NCBI RefSeq assembly: GCF_024125445.1
Contig: NZ_JAMXWM010000001.1
Location: 124,001 to 188,000, forward strand
Length of the DNA: 64,000 bases
From: Sporolactobacillus shoreicorticis
Lineage (GTDB): Bacteria > Bacillota > Bacilli > Bacillales > Sporolactobacillaceae
Direction: 5' to 3'
Shown here: positions 42,019 to 51,648 of the stretch, piece after piece
Layout of the letters: each line of letters begins with the position of its first letter
Position numbering within the stretch: the first letter of the stretch is position 1
Made by a program: the position numbers and the translations under genes
The notes under the pieces: generated by a model
The model's database searches: none
Told to the model about the DNA's origin: nothing
What the model saw: only the letters and a program-made list of their open reading frames with translations

Positions 42019-44010
42019 TTGAATTTAAGAAAAATAATGAAAGCGGGAACAGTACTTCTTTTAAGTCTCGGCATGACTTTTCCCGCGCCGTTTTCGCATG
42101 CACAGGCGGCAGGTTCACTCTATCAAGAGGCTTACCGAGATCAATATCATTATTCGGCACAGCAAAATTGGCTAAATGATCCGAACGGATTGATTAAGTA
42201 TAACGGAGTTTACCATATGTTTTATCAACACAATCCGAGCGGCAATGAATGGGGCAATATGTCCTGGGGGCATGCGACAAGTACCGACCTCATTCATTGG
42301 AAGGAGCAGGAGGTAGCTATTCCTCAAAGCGATGATAATGCGTGGGTTGATTTTTGGATGAAAACGAAGGATGACGCGAAGCCTGTTCATTACATTGGGC
42401 GGCCGACAACAAATTGGGACGCCGGTAATCCAAACGGCAAACGCCATATATTCAGTGGCTCTGTGATTCTGGATAAGGACAATGTTGCCGGATTCGGCAA
42501 GAATACATTGATTGCCTACTATACCAGTACGTATCAGGTGGCCGTGAGAGATGATGATTACAGTAAAGATTCCTGGGGCAATTATTTGGGCATACGCGAG
42601 GTTCAGGAACAGAACATGGCCTACAGTACAGACGGAGGCAAAACGTTTACCAAGTATAATCATCAGAATCCGGTGATCCCGGCTACTCAAGTACCGACCG
42701 CAGACGCGGCAAATTTTCGTGATCCGAAGGTGGTCTATGATTCGGAAAACAAACAATGGGTAATGCCGCTCGTCTCGGGGCAGGAAGTTGATCTCTTCAC
42801 GTCAACGAATCTTAAAGATTGGACCTATCAATCGGCGATCAAGCGTGAGCACGACGTAGGGAACGGTGTGTGGGAATGTCCAGAGCTGATTCCGATGAAG
42901 GTCAAAGGAAGCAATCGAACCAAGTGGGTGTTGTCGCTAAGTGTGCAGCTGGGTGCTCCGGCAGGCGGCTCGGGTATGCAATACTTTGTCGGTAATTTTA
43001 ATGGGAAGAAATTTATTCCTGAAACAAGTGAAACGATGAAAAATCCTCAATGGCTGGATTTTGGCGAGGATTTCTATGCCGGTATCATTTTTGGTGAGAC
43101 ACCTGGACGCACAATTATGCTGGGGTGGATGTCGAACTGGTCCTACGTCGGGGAACAGAACACGTCACCATGGCATGGCGAGATGACGTTGCCGAGAGAA
43201 TTGACACTGGAGAGAAGCGGAAATGGGTACACCATCAATCAAAGTCCTGTCAGAGAAGTGAAGCGTTTAGGACAAAGCACCGAGCGATTGGGTGACCGAA
43301 TCATCACTGCCGATGCCAAAAAGGATACCATCCTGCCAATTCGCGACTTTTCGGGTAAGCAGTACAGGGTAAGTGCCGACTTTTCGTGGAAAGAAAAGCA
43401 GACGCCGAACCGTTTCGGATTCAGAGTGAGAGCGTCGGAAGACGGATCGAAATATATTGAGGTCGGTTATCATCCACGCAGCCGAACGGTCTATCTCGAT
43501 CGAACAAAGGATGGGGAAGCGATCACAAGACAAAATACGAAGGTAATATTAGATGGTAGGCCAAACAAGATAAAACTGACAGTGTATGTGGACTCCTCAT
43601 CCATTGAAGCTTTTGTCAATGATGGGGAGAAGACCTTGACTCAAGTGGTTTATCCGAATCCGGATCATCCGAGCGATACAAACAAACTGTCCTTTTTTGT
43701 AAATAACGGGAAGGTGGCCGTATCAAAAGCTGTCGGCTCACATTTAGAAAGCATTTGGGGAAACAATCCTACGATTACAGGACCGGATAAAAAATATGCT
43801 GACTACGGCGCGACGTTTCATCCACTAGAAGGAATCACGGCAGTTGACCCGAAAGATGGTGACTTGACAAGTAAGTTAGAGGTGTCAGGCGGTAAAATAA
43901 AAACAAAAAAGCCCGGTATCCATAACGTGCACTATTCCGTTTCCAACTCAGCAGGAGTCAAGGCACATCATAAGATGACCGTTGTGGTGAAATCACGTGG
44001 AAGGAAATAA
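42019..44010 (+). CDS. Secreted GH32 fructanase (levanase/inulinase/sucrase type)
   Basis: 663 aa. A signal peptide ending near AQA (residue 30) exports the enzyme. The five-blade propeller carries the three GH32 acids: D54 in WLNDPNG (nucleophile), D235 in FRDPK (transition-state stabiliser) and E286 in WECPEL (acid/base). A beta-sandwich follows (about 430-585), and a final DUF5011-like Ig domain (LEGITAVDPKDGDLTSKLEV ... IHNVHYSVSNSAG) may help wall or polysaccharide binding. TTG start after GGGAGGAG. A cre site upstream suggests carbon repression. No sugar importer is adjacent. Confidence 0.92.
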   Translation: MNLRKIMKAGTVLLLSLGMTFPAPFSHAQAAGSLYQEAYRDQYHYSAQQNWLNDPNGLIKYNGVYHMFYQHNPSGNEWGNMSWGHATSTDLIHWKEQEVAIPQSDDNAWVDFWMKTKDDAKPVHYIGRPTTNWDAGNPNGKRHIFSGSVILDKDNVAGFGKNTLIAYYTSTYQVAVRDDDYSKDSWGNYLGIREVQEQNMAYSTDGGKTFTKYNHQNPVIPATQVPTADAANFRDPKVVYDSENKQWVMPLVSGQEVDLFTSTNLKDWTYQSAIKREHDVGNGVWECPELIPMKVKGSNRTKWVLSLSVQLGAPAGGSGMQYFVGNFNGKKFIPETSETMKNPQWLDFGEDFYAGIIFGETPGRTIMLGWMSNWSYVGEQNTSPWHGEMTLPRELTLERSGNGYTINQSPVREVKRLGQSTERLGDRIITADAKKDTILPIRDFSGKQYRVSADFSWKEKQTPNRFGFRVRASEDGSKYIEVGYHPRSRTVYLDRTKDGEAITRQNTKVILDGRPNKIKLTVYVDSSSIEAFVNDGEKTLTQVVYPNPDHPSDTNKLSFFVNNGKVAVSKAVGSHLESIWGNNPTITGPDKKYADYGATFHPLEGITAVDPKDGDLTSKLEVSGGKIKTKKPGIHNVHYSVSNSAGVKAHHKMTVVVKSRGRK

Positions 44011-44018
44011 AATAGCTT

Positions 44019-44052
44019 GAAAAGAGGCTGCTCTTTCGTAGGCCTCTTTTTT
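44019..44052 (+). terminator. Terminator after the fructanase gene
   Basis: AAAAGAGGC and GCCTCTTTT pair around a 13-base loop with a T tail; repeat copy B begins in that tail. Confidence 0.85.
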
Positions 44053-44345
44053 ACAGATAAAGTTTATTGTTTTTCCTTGCTGGTACGACGATCAACGGCA
44101 TAAGATTCGGTCGGGCGATCAGGTAAGTGCCCAATCTGAGAAATAACCGGAAAAATTCCACTTAATAGAAAATGAATGAGAGAAACTGCTTGAATAGACG
44201 GAGAAATTCCGCTTATCGAATCGAAAAACGTGAAAATGGAGGATTCTTCTTTGAATAAGCAGAAAAATTACCCTTATTTATTTACCCATGAAACAAGTGC
44301 CATGATGGATATAACTGGAAAATCTCCGCTTATTTTACTTCGTTA
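44046..44345 (+). repeat. Dispersed intergenic repeat, copy B
   Basis: About 300 bp matching 3616-3897. Copy B has an extra stretch of about 50 bp in which GGAAAAATTCCACTTAAT is repeated in modified form as GGAGAAATTCCGCTTATC, an internal duplication. After AATCTCCGCTTATTTT the copies diverge, then both lead to the GCGAAAGTCA unit. Short ORFs that start inside it are not supported as genes. Confidence 0.75.
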
Positions 44346-44457
44346 CTTAATAACGGACTGGAATACTTTCTGTTCAAGCCCAAGGTTGATGATTCAAAAC
44401 CGCATTTGGAGCAAGGAGCTTTCTAACTGTAAAGGAACTTTCGCTAAATACGCATAC

Positions 44458-44609
44458 GTCCTGTATGCAACGCGAAAGTCACCGCATCCTGCGGAAGTAC
44501 ATCCTGTATGCAACGCGAAAGTCACCGCATCCTGCGGAAGTACATCCTGTATGCAACGCGAAAGTCACCGCATCCTGCGGAAGTACATCCTGTATGCAAA
44601 GTGAAAGCC
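44458..44609 (+). repeat. 43-bp tandem repeat array, about 3.5 units
   Basis: Three near-identical units (about 44458-44500, 44501-44543, 44544-44586) and a partial fourth. Each unit contains two small hairpins with the same TCC loop: CCGCA-TCC-TGCGG and TACA-TCC-TGTA. The period of 43 is not a multiple of three, so it does not encode a repeat protein. One diverged unit occurs at 3868-3895. Confidence 0.85.
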
Positions 44610-44772
44610 ATCACATCGATTGCATCGGAGAACAGAATCATAAAAGAATAAAACCTGATAGTCGATGCACGTATCAGATGCGAACAATAAAAGCTGTAAG
44701 CAATTTATTTGACAGGAATCCGTTGATCACGGTATTTATGAAAGAAGGCTGGCGAAGGGCGGAAAGGGAGCG

Positions 44773-46005
44773 ATGTGCAGAATGCTGGCAAAAAGATCAT
44801 TTCTTTCAAGAAGAAAAGGGATATTCCGTTATTTTTCGGCTATCGTTCTGGCTAAACTGCTCAGTCCTTTCTTTTATTTTCAACTGAAAAAGAAGAAAAT
44901 AGCGCTGATCGGCGGGCATTGCGGTGAAAAGTACGCCGACAATGCTGCTGCACTGCATCACTATTTGCGAGCGAATTTTCCGGATTATACTGTTTATTTT
45001 GGGCTTAGCAACAAGCGCGCGGCTATTCGCGCAAGCATTGACGGTCCTGTCTATCAGTTGGGATCTGTCTGGAATTATCTGCTCTATTCATTTGCCAGCG
45101 TCTGTTATTATTCGCACTCTTTGGAGTCTGACATAGCCCCTGAGATCGATTTCAGCTGTTTTTCTAATCGGAAGCTGATCAAAGTGTATCTCGGTCATGG
45201 GATTGACGGCCTGAAGAAAAATCTTTTTATTTTTGATACGCGGCGCAGCAATTACTTTATCTGTTCATCACATCAGGAGGCTGTGATTAAAAACAACGAT
45301 TGGGGCATTCCCAAGGAAAAACTGATTGTTACAGGAATGCCGCGTTATGACGCGCTTTATATGAAAAGAAGCCAAGGGCCGTCGAGAACGATTCTTTACA
45401 TGCCGACATGGCGCGAGTGGCTGAATGCGGATCAAATCTTTTTCGAAAGTTGTTTTTATAAACAGGTCACACAGTTGCTTAATGACCGTGCACTTGCAGA
45501 TGTACTTAAGCAGCATCGGTATCAACTGAAGGTGATGCTGCATCCTTTTCTGCATTCGGTATTTAAGACTTTTAAACAAAATAACAATCATTTAGATGAT
45601 ATCATTTTTTGCCAACCGGATCAGAGTATTCAGGATTTGATCGTGGAATGTGATTTACTGATCACCGATTATTCCAGTGTCTCGTGGGATTTTTATTATC
45701 TAAACAAACCTGTCCTTTTCTTTCAATTTGATCAGGCAGAGTATTTGGAGAAACGTGGCGCTTATCTTGATTTTTCCAAGGAACTGTTCGGTGATGTTGT
45801 TTTCCTATCGGATGAAGTGGCAAAAAAATTGGATCGGATTCTGTCATTGGATCGCTTGTCGGATTACTATAAGAATCAAGTCAGTCAGAAAAATCACTTC
45901 GACTTCTATGATCATAAAAATTGCCTGCGGATTGTTCAGCACACCCTGCCAGGGTATCAGGAAAGCGAGAGACTAATCGCGGCAACGCGGCAGCCGGATC
46001 GATAA
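44773..46005 (+). CDS. CDP-glycerol glycerophosphotransferase-family protein (TagB/TagF-like)
   Basis: 410 aa, membrane-associated enzyme type that moves glycerol-phosphate onto teichoic-acid or polysaccharide primers. KVYLGHGIDGLKK contains the family's catalytic-site His (HG), followed by SSHQEAVIKNNDWGIP, VTGMPRYDAL, ILYMPTWREW, LKVMLHPF (second His) and LLITDYSSVSWDFYYLNKPVLFF, which binds CDP-glycerol. No teichoic operon is near, and the repeat array lies just upstream, so it seems an isolated gene. GGAAAGGGAG precedes; ATG 44782 is an equally possible start. Confidence 0.85.
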   Translation: MCRMLAKRSFLSRRKGIFRYFSAIVLAKLLSPFFYFQLKKKKIALIGGHCGEKYADNAAALHHYLRANFPDYTVYFGLSNKRAAIRASIDGPVYQLGSVWNYLLYSFASVCYYSHSLESDIAPEIDFSCFSNRKLIKVYLGHGIDGLKKNLFIFDTRRSNYFICSSHQEAVIKNNDWGIPKEKLIVTGMPRYDALYMKRSQGPSRTILYMPTWREWLNADQIFFESCFYKQVTQLLNDRALADVLKQHRYQLKVMLHPFLHSVFKTFKQNNNHLDDIIFCQPDQSIQDLIVECDLLITDYSSVSWDFYYLNKPVLFFQFDQAEYLEKRGAYLDFSKELFGDVVFLSDEVAKKLDRILSLDRLSDYYKNQVSQKNHFDFYDHKNCLRIVQHTLPGYQESERLIAATRQPDR

Positions 46006-46282
46006 ACATGCATCGCTGCCGAATGTTAAGTTTTAGGTTTTGTGGCCTGCTAACGAGATACCTTTTCGGTAAATTAGTCGTTGGTTTACGATCCGGAATC
46101 ATGCTCTTGTGTCACGCACTCAGGCCGCGTATTCGGCATGCTTTCTACAGAACTTTTCACTCTCGGTAAAATCAATGGCGGATTTGATGATCTCTGCAAT
46201 TTTCACATGGGAACGTTTGAGTTAAGATAGGAGTAAGCTTGAATGACTTGCAACTTAATTTTGCGAATAAAGGGATGGCATA

Positions 46283-47707
46283 ATGGAGAATAATTCACAC
46301 GCGGCGTGTACAACAGTACTGGTCGGCAAAGGCGCGACGCTCGATGGTTCAACGATGATCGCTCGGAATGGGGACAGCTATGAAGTGCTTGTCCCGAAAA
46401 AGTTCACGGTGCATCCGCATCAAGTGCTGGAAAAAGAGGAGACCTATGTATCGCCAAGCAACCGCTTTACAATCACTTTGCCAAAGGAGCGCTATCGCTA
46501 TACGGCGATTCCGGATCGTGAGGAACGTTATGTGACGTTTGAAGATGCCGGAATCAATGAAAAAAACGTCGGTATGAGCGCGACAGAAAGCATTTACGGC
46601 AATCCGCGCGTGTTGGGCTATGATCCGCTTGTTGAAAACGGCATCGCCGAAGATTGCATGGTTACGGTCGTGCTGCCCTATATAAATTCGGCGCGCGAAG
46701 GTGTGCAGAGACTTGGAGCGATCGTGGAAAAATACGGTGCGGCAGAGTCGAACGGTGTTTTGTTTTCTGATAAGGAAGAGGTTTGGTATATGGAAATTGC
46801 GACCGGTCATCAATGGGTTGCTCAGCGTATTCCAGACGATTCTTATGCGGTGGTCGCCAATCAGACGGCGATTCAAGAAATTGATCCCTATGATAAGGAC
46901 AATTTCTTACTGGCGACGCACCTGATTGAATTTATCGAGAAATATCATTTGAACACAGGTTTTGACACGATCAATTTCCGCAACATTTTCGGACGGCAAA
47001 ATGTCTTTGATCGGCACTACAATACACCGCGCGTATGGTATGGTCAAAAATATTTGAACCCGGAAATTGAACAGGACCCGATGTCAAACGAGCTGCCATT
47101 CCTGCGCAAAGCAAGCCGGAAAATAGCTGTTGATGACATCGCGTATATTCTCGATTCATATTATCAAGAGACGCCTTTTGACCCACTGGGCAGCGGAAGC
47201 GAAGCAGAGCGGACCGCATTCCGCGCGATCTCATTGAATCGAACTCAGGATTCGCATATTCTGCAAATCCGTCCCGATGTGCCGGATGCGGTTGCCGGTA
47301 TTCAATGGGTGTCGCTCGCGGGAACATTCAGTCCCTATGTGCCTTTTTATACAAACATTACATCTGTTCCTGAATCATATGAAGTAACGCCGATGAAACT
47401 TTCGCTTTCTTCAGCATACTGGCTCTATAAAACAATCCCGGTCATCGTGGAGCCGCATTACCACGCATTCCTCAAGCAGGTGCTTGATTACAAAGAACAT
47501 CTGTACAGCAATTTTCTTGGGAAGATCGCTGAAACCGATGAAGCGGCAAAAAATGCGGCTCCTGACGAGGTTGCGGATGTTCTGACCGAGGCCAGCAGCA
47601 AAAATGCTGAACTTGCACTGAGTGAAACACGCGATCTCTTACAAGACCTGACCATGCAATCAATGAGCATGTCGAAACTGACATATAATATGGATAAGAA
47701 TTTATGA
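46283..47707 (+). CDS. Peptidase C69 family dipeptidase (PepD-like)
   Basis: 474 aa, N-terminal-nucleophile hydrolase. Cys9 in HAACTTVLVG would be exposed by removal of the first eight residues and act as nucleophile, the mechanism of lactobacillar PepD/PepDA. Other family blocks: DGSTMIARNGDSY, NEKNVGMSATESIYGNP, EVWYMEIATGHQWVAQRIPDD and FNR-like region FRNIFGRQN. Cleaves dipeptides in the cytosol. Ribosome site is weak (AAAGGGATGGCATA). Confidence 0.9.
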   Translation: MENNSHAACTTVLVGKGATLDGSTMIARNGDSYEVLVPKKFTVHPHQVLEKEETYVSPSNRFTITLPKERYRYTAIPDREERYVTFEDAGINEKNVGMSATESIYGNPRVLGYDPLVENGIAEDCMVTVVLPYINSAREGVQRLGAIVEKYGAAESNGVLFSDKEEVWYMEIATGHQWVAQRIPDDSYAVVANQTAIQEIDPYDKDNFLLATHLIEFIEKYHLNTGFDTINFRNIFGRQNVFDRHYNTPRVWYGQKYLNPEIEQDPMSNELPFLRKASRKIAVDDIAYILDSYYQETPFDPLGSGSEAERTAFRAISLNRTQDSHILQIRPDVPDAVAGIQWVSLAGTFSPYVPFYTNITSVPESYEVTPMKLSLSSAYWLYKTIPVIVEPHYHAFLKQVLDYKEHLYSNFLGKIAETDEAAKNAAPDEVADVLTEASSKNAELALSETRDLLQDLTMQSMSMSKLTYNMDKNL

Positions 47708-47727
47708 AAAACTAAATGTAGTTTGAA

Positions 47728-47776
47728 AAGGTGCTTCTTAGCGATCGTTAAACCTGATCCTTAGAGCGCTTTTTTG
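47728..47776 (+). terminator. Terminator after the C69 gene
   Basis: AAGGTGCT and AGCGCTTT pair with two wobbles across a long loop, with TTTTTT behind. Moderate support. Confidence 0.55.
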
Positions 47777-47846
47777 GTAGATGAAAAAATCCGAGTTTCA
47801 TGATTTAGAGAAAAGCTGTATGAACGACGTGGCCGGGGGATTTTCA

Positions 47847-48243
47847 ATGAACAAATTTTAGTGGACACCAATATAGTTGTCTATGCATGGGATCGATCAA
47901 ATCATGACAAACAGAGAAAATCAAGGCTCTTGATCGTTTTAAAGGTCAATTATGTCTTTCTGTACAAAATTTGTCTGAGTTTACGGTAATCATGTTAAGA
48001 CATGGCTGTGATCCTGAATGGGTTCAGCAAATGGTTCGAATGATACACACCTGATGAGCCTACTTATACTGAGACATGAGGATATACTTGTGGCAATGCA
48101 GGCAGCAGATCATTATCAAATGCGCTATTGAGACACACAAATTTTGACTGTCGCGCAGTCGAATGGCGCTCGCTCCCTTTTAACAGAAGACAGGCCGACT
48201 GGAGAAACAATCGGTGCTGCTACGTTCGTAATCCTTTGGTACA
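47847..48243 (+). pseudogene. PIN-domain toxin (VapC-like) pseudogene
   Basis: Three frames give successive parts of one PIN domain. First: EQILVDTNIVVYAWD, with the metal-binding Asp. Second, after a shift near 47943: LSVQNLSEFTVIM, with the second acidic position. Third: AADHYQMRY, then TGA at 48129 where a Trp is usual, then DTQILTVAQSNGARSLLTED and GAATFV. Two frameshifts and a nonsense codon make it inactive. No antitoxin gene remains next to it. Confidence 0.8.
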
Positions 48244-48336
48244 ATGGAGGATCGCGAAAATATGAAAGAGAGATGGAACGATTTTTACGCAAACCCAACA
48301 GGGGTACGAATGATCGATGCTGATCTTAATACAGGA

Positions 48337-48417
48337 GACGTAAAAATAGAGTGCCATGCATGATTTTTCCTGAATCTTACCTATTTTTCTTGACTCAATA
48401 GCCACTCTTTTTACGTC
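48337..48417. repeat. Imperfect inverted repeat
   Basis: GACGTAAAAATAGAGTG (48337-48353) faces CACTCTTTTTACGTC (48403-48417) across 49 bp. No T tract follows. It could be a scar of a lost element or a regulatory structure. Confidence 0.4.
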
Positions 48418-48493
48418 ACTCAATTTAGCGTATGATGGGTATATAGAAAAAAGTTACAGACAAGCTGAGATACAGATGAGTGGAGGAATTGAA

Positions 48494-49450
48494 ATGAAGA
48501 TTACAGTGATTGGTGCAGGAGCAATGGGGTTCAGATATGGGGTGCTCTTGCAAGAGGCAGGAAATGATGTTGATTTTGTTGAGCCGTGGAAACCCAGCTA
48601 TCGGGCGATTCGTGAACAAGGCGGAGTTTATGTATCACGTGATCATCAGAATCGGCATTTAGTAGCGGTCAACGTTTTTTTGCCGACAGAGTACACGCAA
48701 ACACCTGATCTTATCATTTTGTTTACCAAGCAGATGCAATCGGAGGAAGCAATGGAGGCGTGTCGGCATTTTATTGGTGAACACACCTACGTGCTGACGA
48801 ATCAAAACGGCATCGGTTCGGTGGACGAGATTCGCAAGTATGTTCCTGATCAGCGTATTATCGCAGGTATTGCACTTATTGCGACGGTTCTTAATGCACC
48901 GGGCGAAGTGGATTTCATGGGTGTTAAAGGCGCGGCACATACACAGTTGGTAAATGTTACCGAGAAGCCGGATGCGTTCACGCATGAGGTGGTTCGGGAA
49001 TTTGAAAAAGCGGGCATGAATCCGACACTTCAAACCAATTACATGGGAACCCTGTGGTCCAAGCTGTTGATGAATTCGGTCATCAACACACTATGCACGT
49101 TGATGAATATCACAATGGGCGAGTATGTGGCTTATTCTGGGGCGGATGAGCTGTCGCGACGATTAATTGATGAAGGCTATGCTGCGGGGGTTGCGGATGG
49201 TGTCAGATTTATGCAAAGTCGCGAAGAGATGCTGCAGATTATCGATCATGAAAGCACGCAGGTCAATCCGCTCCATCATCCGTCGATGTATCAGGATATG
49301 GTTAATAACCGTCCGACTGAAGTTGATTATATAAACGGATACATTGTGAAGACTGCAAAGAAGCATGGCTTGCAAGCGAAAAGTCATGAAATGCTCGTAG
49401 ACCTGCTCCATTTGGCGGAAAGCGCAAAACAATTGAAAACAAATTCTTGA
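48494..49450 (+). CDS. 2-dehydropantoate 2-reductase-family protein (PanE/ApbA)
   Basis: 318 aa. The Rossmann motif GAGAMG is at residues 7-12; LFTKQMQSEEAM carries the family's central Lys, and the C-terminal ApbA domain (about 175-310) has WSKLLMNSVINTLCTLMN and the ending AKKHGLQAKSHE with the usual active-site Glu/Ser region. PanE makes pantoate for coenzyme A with NADPH; many paralogues in Bacillales reduce other 2-keto acids, so the substrate is uncertain. ATG 48494 follows GTGGAGGAA; an in-frame ATG 18 bases before lies ahead of that site. Confidence 0.8.
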   Translation: MKITVIGAGAMGFRYGVLLQEAGNDVDFVEPWKPSYRAIREQGGVYVSRDHQNRHLVAVNVFLPTEYTQTPDLIILFTKQMQSEEAMEACRHFIGEHTYVLTNQNGIGSVDEIRKYVPDQRIIAGIALIATVLNAPGEVDFMGVKGAAHTQLVNVTEKPDAFTHEVVREFEKAGMNPTLQTNYMGTLWSKLLMNSVINTLCTLMNITMGEYVAYSGADELSRRLIDEGYAAGVADGVRFMQSREEMLQIIDHESTQVNPLHHPSMYQDMVNNRPTEVDYINGYIVKTAKKHGLQAKSHEMLVDLLHLAESAKQLKTNS

Positions 49451-49468
49451 AGAAGATCTCATTAACAA

Positions 49469-49507
49469 AAAGGCGGTTTCCGTTTGATCGATGGAAACTG
49501 CTTTTTT
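49469..49507 (+). terminator. Terminator after the PanE-like gene
   Basis: AGGCGGTTTCC pairs with GGAAACTGCTT (G-U allowed) across a 10-base loop and is followed by six T. Confidence 0.85.
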
Positions 49508-49612
49508 GCGTATATATTTAGTCATTTTTGTCTTGATCTTTCATACGGTAACCAAGTAAAATGAATGAGTAACTCATTAAAACCATGGATAAGCAGAGAG
49601 AGGGAGCGGATT

Positions 49613-50506
49613 GTGCTTATTTTTGTCGATGTGATTTTTCCGGTATTTTTAATTTTTCTCAGCGGGTTTATTCTACAGAAAATCTTTAAATTAGATATCA
49701 AGCCGATCTCGACGCTCGCCGTCTATCTGCTGCTTCCGTTTCTTGTCTTTACGATCTTTTATACAACACCAATGAATCTTAGTTTCTTTTATATTGCGGC
49801 AACGTCTCTGATTATTATGCTGCTGTTAATTGCTGTCGGTATCATTGCATGCCGCCTCCTTCACTACAGCAAGAGTGAAACAAATGCGTTTTTGCTCTCC
49901 ACCATTTTTGCGAACAGCGGCAATTACGGGGTTCCGATCATTTTATTCGCTTTTGGGAAGCAGGGCGTGGCCTACGCAATGCCGCTCATGGTCTTTCACG
50001 CGATTCTGATGGGCTTTGTCGGTATCTATATTGCGGCAAATGGGAAAGGCAGCGCAAAAATGGCGCTCCGAACTGTTCTCAAGCAGCCGATGAATTACGT
50101 TATTCTTCCGGCTCTGCTCCTGCAAATGTTTCACATTCACATTCCCGCTAATTTTATGCAAAGCATCGAACTCGTGAGCAACACCTCGATCCCAATTATT
50201 ATGATTATTCTTGGTATGCAGTTGGCCAATGTGTCGGTGAACCATATGAATTGGGGTCGGATTGGTCTTGCCACCTTTATTCGACTCATTATATCTCCGG
50301 CGATCGCGTTCCTCGTCTGCCTGCTGTTTCCGATTGATCCTCTGCTGCGGAACGTGATCATCGTCATGGCAGCGATGCCGAGCGCAGCAAACACAACCTT
50401 ATATGCGATTCAATTCAACGCCCAGCCGCAATTTGTCTCTAGTTGCACTCTGATTACAACAGTGATCAGTGCTTTGTCACTAGACCTGCTGCTGTGTTGG
50501 ATTTAA
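49613..50506 (+). CDS. AEC-family (auxin efflux carrier/malate permease-like) transporter
   Basis: 297 aa, ten hydrophobic segments with the two-half AEC pattern. FANSGNYGVPIILFAFG in the middle and VMAAMPSAANTTLYAIQF near the end are the family's unwound-helix motifs. Relatives carry malate, malonate or amino-acid-derived anions. GTG 49613 is preferred: AGGGAG lies six bases upstream and the translation then begins MLIFVDVIFPVFLIFLSG, the normal AEC start. Confidence 0.85.
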   Translation: MLIFVDVIFPVFLIFLSGFILQKIFKLDIKPISTLAVYLLLPFLVFTIFYTTPMNLSFFYIAATSLIIMLLLIAVGIIACRLLHYSKSETNAFLLSTIFANSGNYGVPIILFAFGKQGVAYAMPLMVFHAILMGFVGIYIAANGKGSAKMALRTVLKQPMNYVILPALLLQMFHIHIPANFMQSIELVSNTSIPIIMIILGMQLANVSVNHMNWGRIGLATFIRLIISPAIAFLVCLLFPIDPLLRNVIIVMAAMPSAANTTLYAIQFNAQPQFVSSCTLITTVISALSLDLLLCWI

Positions 50507-50527
50507 TAACTGCGTGATCTTTCTTTA

Positions 50528-50773
50528 TCAATCTAAATTAGAATTTTCCGGTCTTATTTTATAAGAAGGCTGACAAATTTTGTTGGTTTCGTCTTTATTT
50601 ATGACAACTTGAATGATTTTCTGGTAAGCTGTATTGAAAAGAATAGAAAGAACATCTCGAACATTCTTGTTCAGTTTGCGGGCGATCTCACCGGAATACA
50701 GTGGTCTTTGTTCCTGTTTGAGTAAAGTAATGATATCTGATACTAGTTCGTTTGACGGTTGTAATTGGCGCAT
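50528..50773 (-). CDS. Small winged-helix-like DNA-binding protein, unknown
   Basis: 81 aa on the minus strand. Residues 8-60 (LVSDIITLLKQEQRPLYSGEIARKLNKNVRDVLSILFN) look like a winged helix: a helix, then SGEIARKLNKNVRDV as helix-turn-helix, then a beta wing IIQVVINKD. ATG 50773 is nine bases after AAGGAG. It converges with the AEC gene. Probably a small regulator; the target is unknown. Confidence 0.65.
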   Translation of the reverse strand: MRQLQPSNELVSDIITLLKQEQRPLYSGEIARKLNKNVRDVLSILFNTAYQKIIQVVINKDETNKICQPSYKIRPENSNLD

Positions 50774-51015
50774 CAAAATCAACTCCTTGGCAATATATTA
50801 ATCTCTATTATCTAGTATTCATAAAAAGAGTAAAAAAATCGTGATGAAAAAGTCATGGTATAAGTCGCTTTTGTGTTGCTTTTCTGTGAAATCAGAATGA
50901 TGGTCATGGGTCCTTAAGCTTAATTTTCAAAACCTATGGGACTTTGAATTGAAAAACTGCGGATCGAACCCATAATAGATGTTGGTATGAAAATCCATAG
51001 ATAGAGGTCTTTATC

Positions 51016-51648
51016 ATGCTTAGAGCAATTCTTTTTGATTTTGACGGAACATTGGCAGATTCAAAAGAAGCATTTCTTTCAGCATACAACGAATTGGCTG
51101 ATCGGCACCATTTCCAAAAAATGACGTTGGCGCGTTTCGATTCACTAAAGTCGCTTTCAATGAAAGAACGCTGCGCGGCACTCGGCATTTCTTTTTATAG
51201 AATTCCTTTTCTTGTCGGTGAACTTTCTAAACTGTATCAAAAGTCGCTTCAGCGCATTCCCCTTATGGATGGTGTGGGGGAGATGCTGCAGGAATTAAGC
51301 GGCTCCGGCTATACGTTAGCAATTTTGTCATCCAATGAAGAAAAAAACATTCACTCATTACTGGAGATGCATGGATTGAATTATTTTTCGACAGTCATGT
51401 GCTCGAAGAAGCTGTTTGCGAAGGATCGGCTGATGCATCGTTATTTGAAGCGCAACCAGCTAACAGCTGATCAGGTCGTTTATATTGGTGATGAAGAGCG
51501 GGATATTTTGGCAAGCCGAAAGTGTGGTATTCGTGTCATATGGGCAGCTTGGGGCTTCGACGGAATCGAAAATATTCGAAAAGCGGGACCGAATTTTATT
51601 GCTGATTGCCCGGCTGATCTGCTGCGCATTGTCCGTGAACTTTCGTGA
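51016..51648 (+). CDS. HAD-superfamily phosphatase (phosphoglycolate phosphatase-like)
   Basis: 210 aa. Motif I DFDGT with nucleophile D8 and acid/base D10, motif II ILSSN, the lysine near KKLFAKD, and motif IV YIGDEERDILASRKCG. The helical cap between residues 15 and 80 is subfamily IA, as in phosphoglycolate phosphatase or PpaX. Specific substrate not readable. Its own gene, 13 bases from no clear RBS, with GAGGTC just upstream. Confidence 0.85.
   Translation: MLRAILFDFDGTLADSKEAFLSAYNELADRHHFQKMTLARFDSLKSLSMKERCAALGISFYRIPFLVGELSKLYQKSLQRIPLMDGVGEMLQELSGSGYTLAILSSNEEKNIHSLLEMHGLNYFSTVMCSKKLFAKDRLMHRYLKRNQLTADQVVYIGDEERDILASRKCGIRVIWAAWGFDGIENIRKAGPNFIADCPADLLRIVRELS

Noticed and set aside
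44458-44609. CRISPR array
   Set aside because: Units are contiguous 43-bp tandem copies without unique spacers, and no cas gene is near.
44230-44887. Two overlapping open frames as proteins
   Set aside because: They run through the dispersed repeat and the 43-bp array; the repeat period breaks the frame logic and no family motif is present.
45921-46169. 82-codon open frame after the TagB-like gene
   Set aside because: It overlaps the end of the real gene in another frame and shows no conserved pattern.
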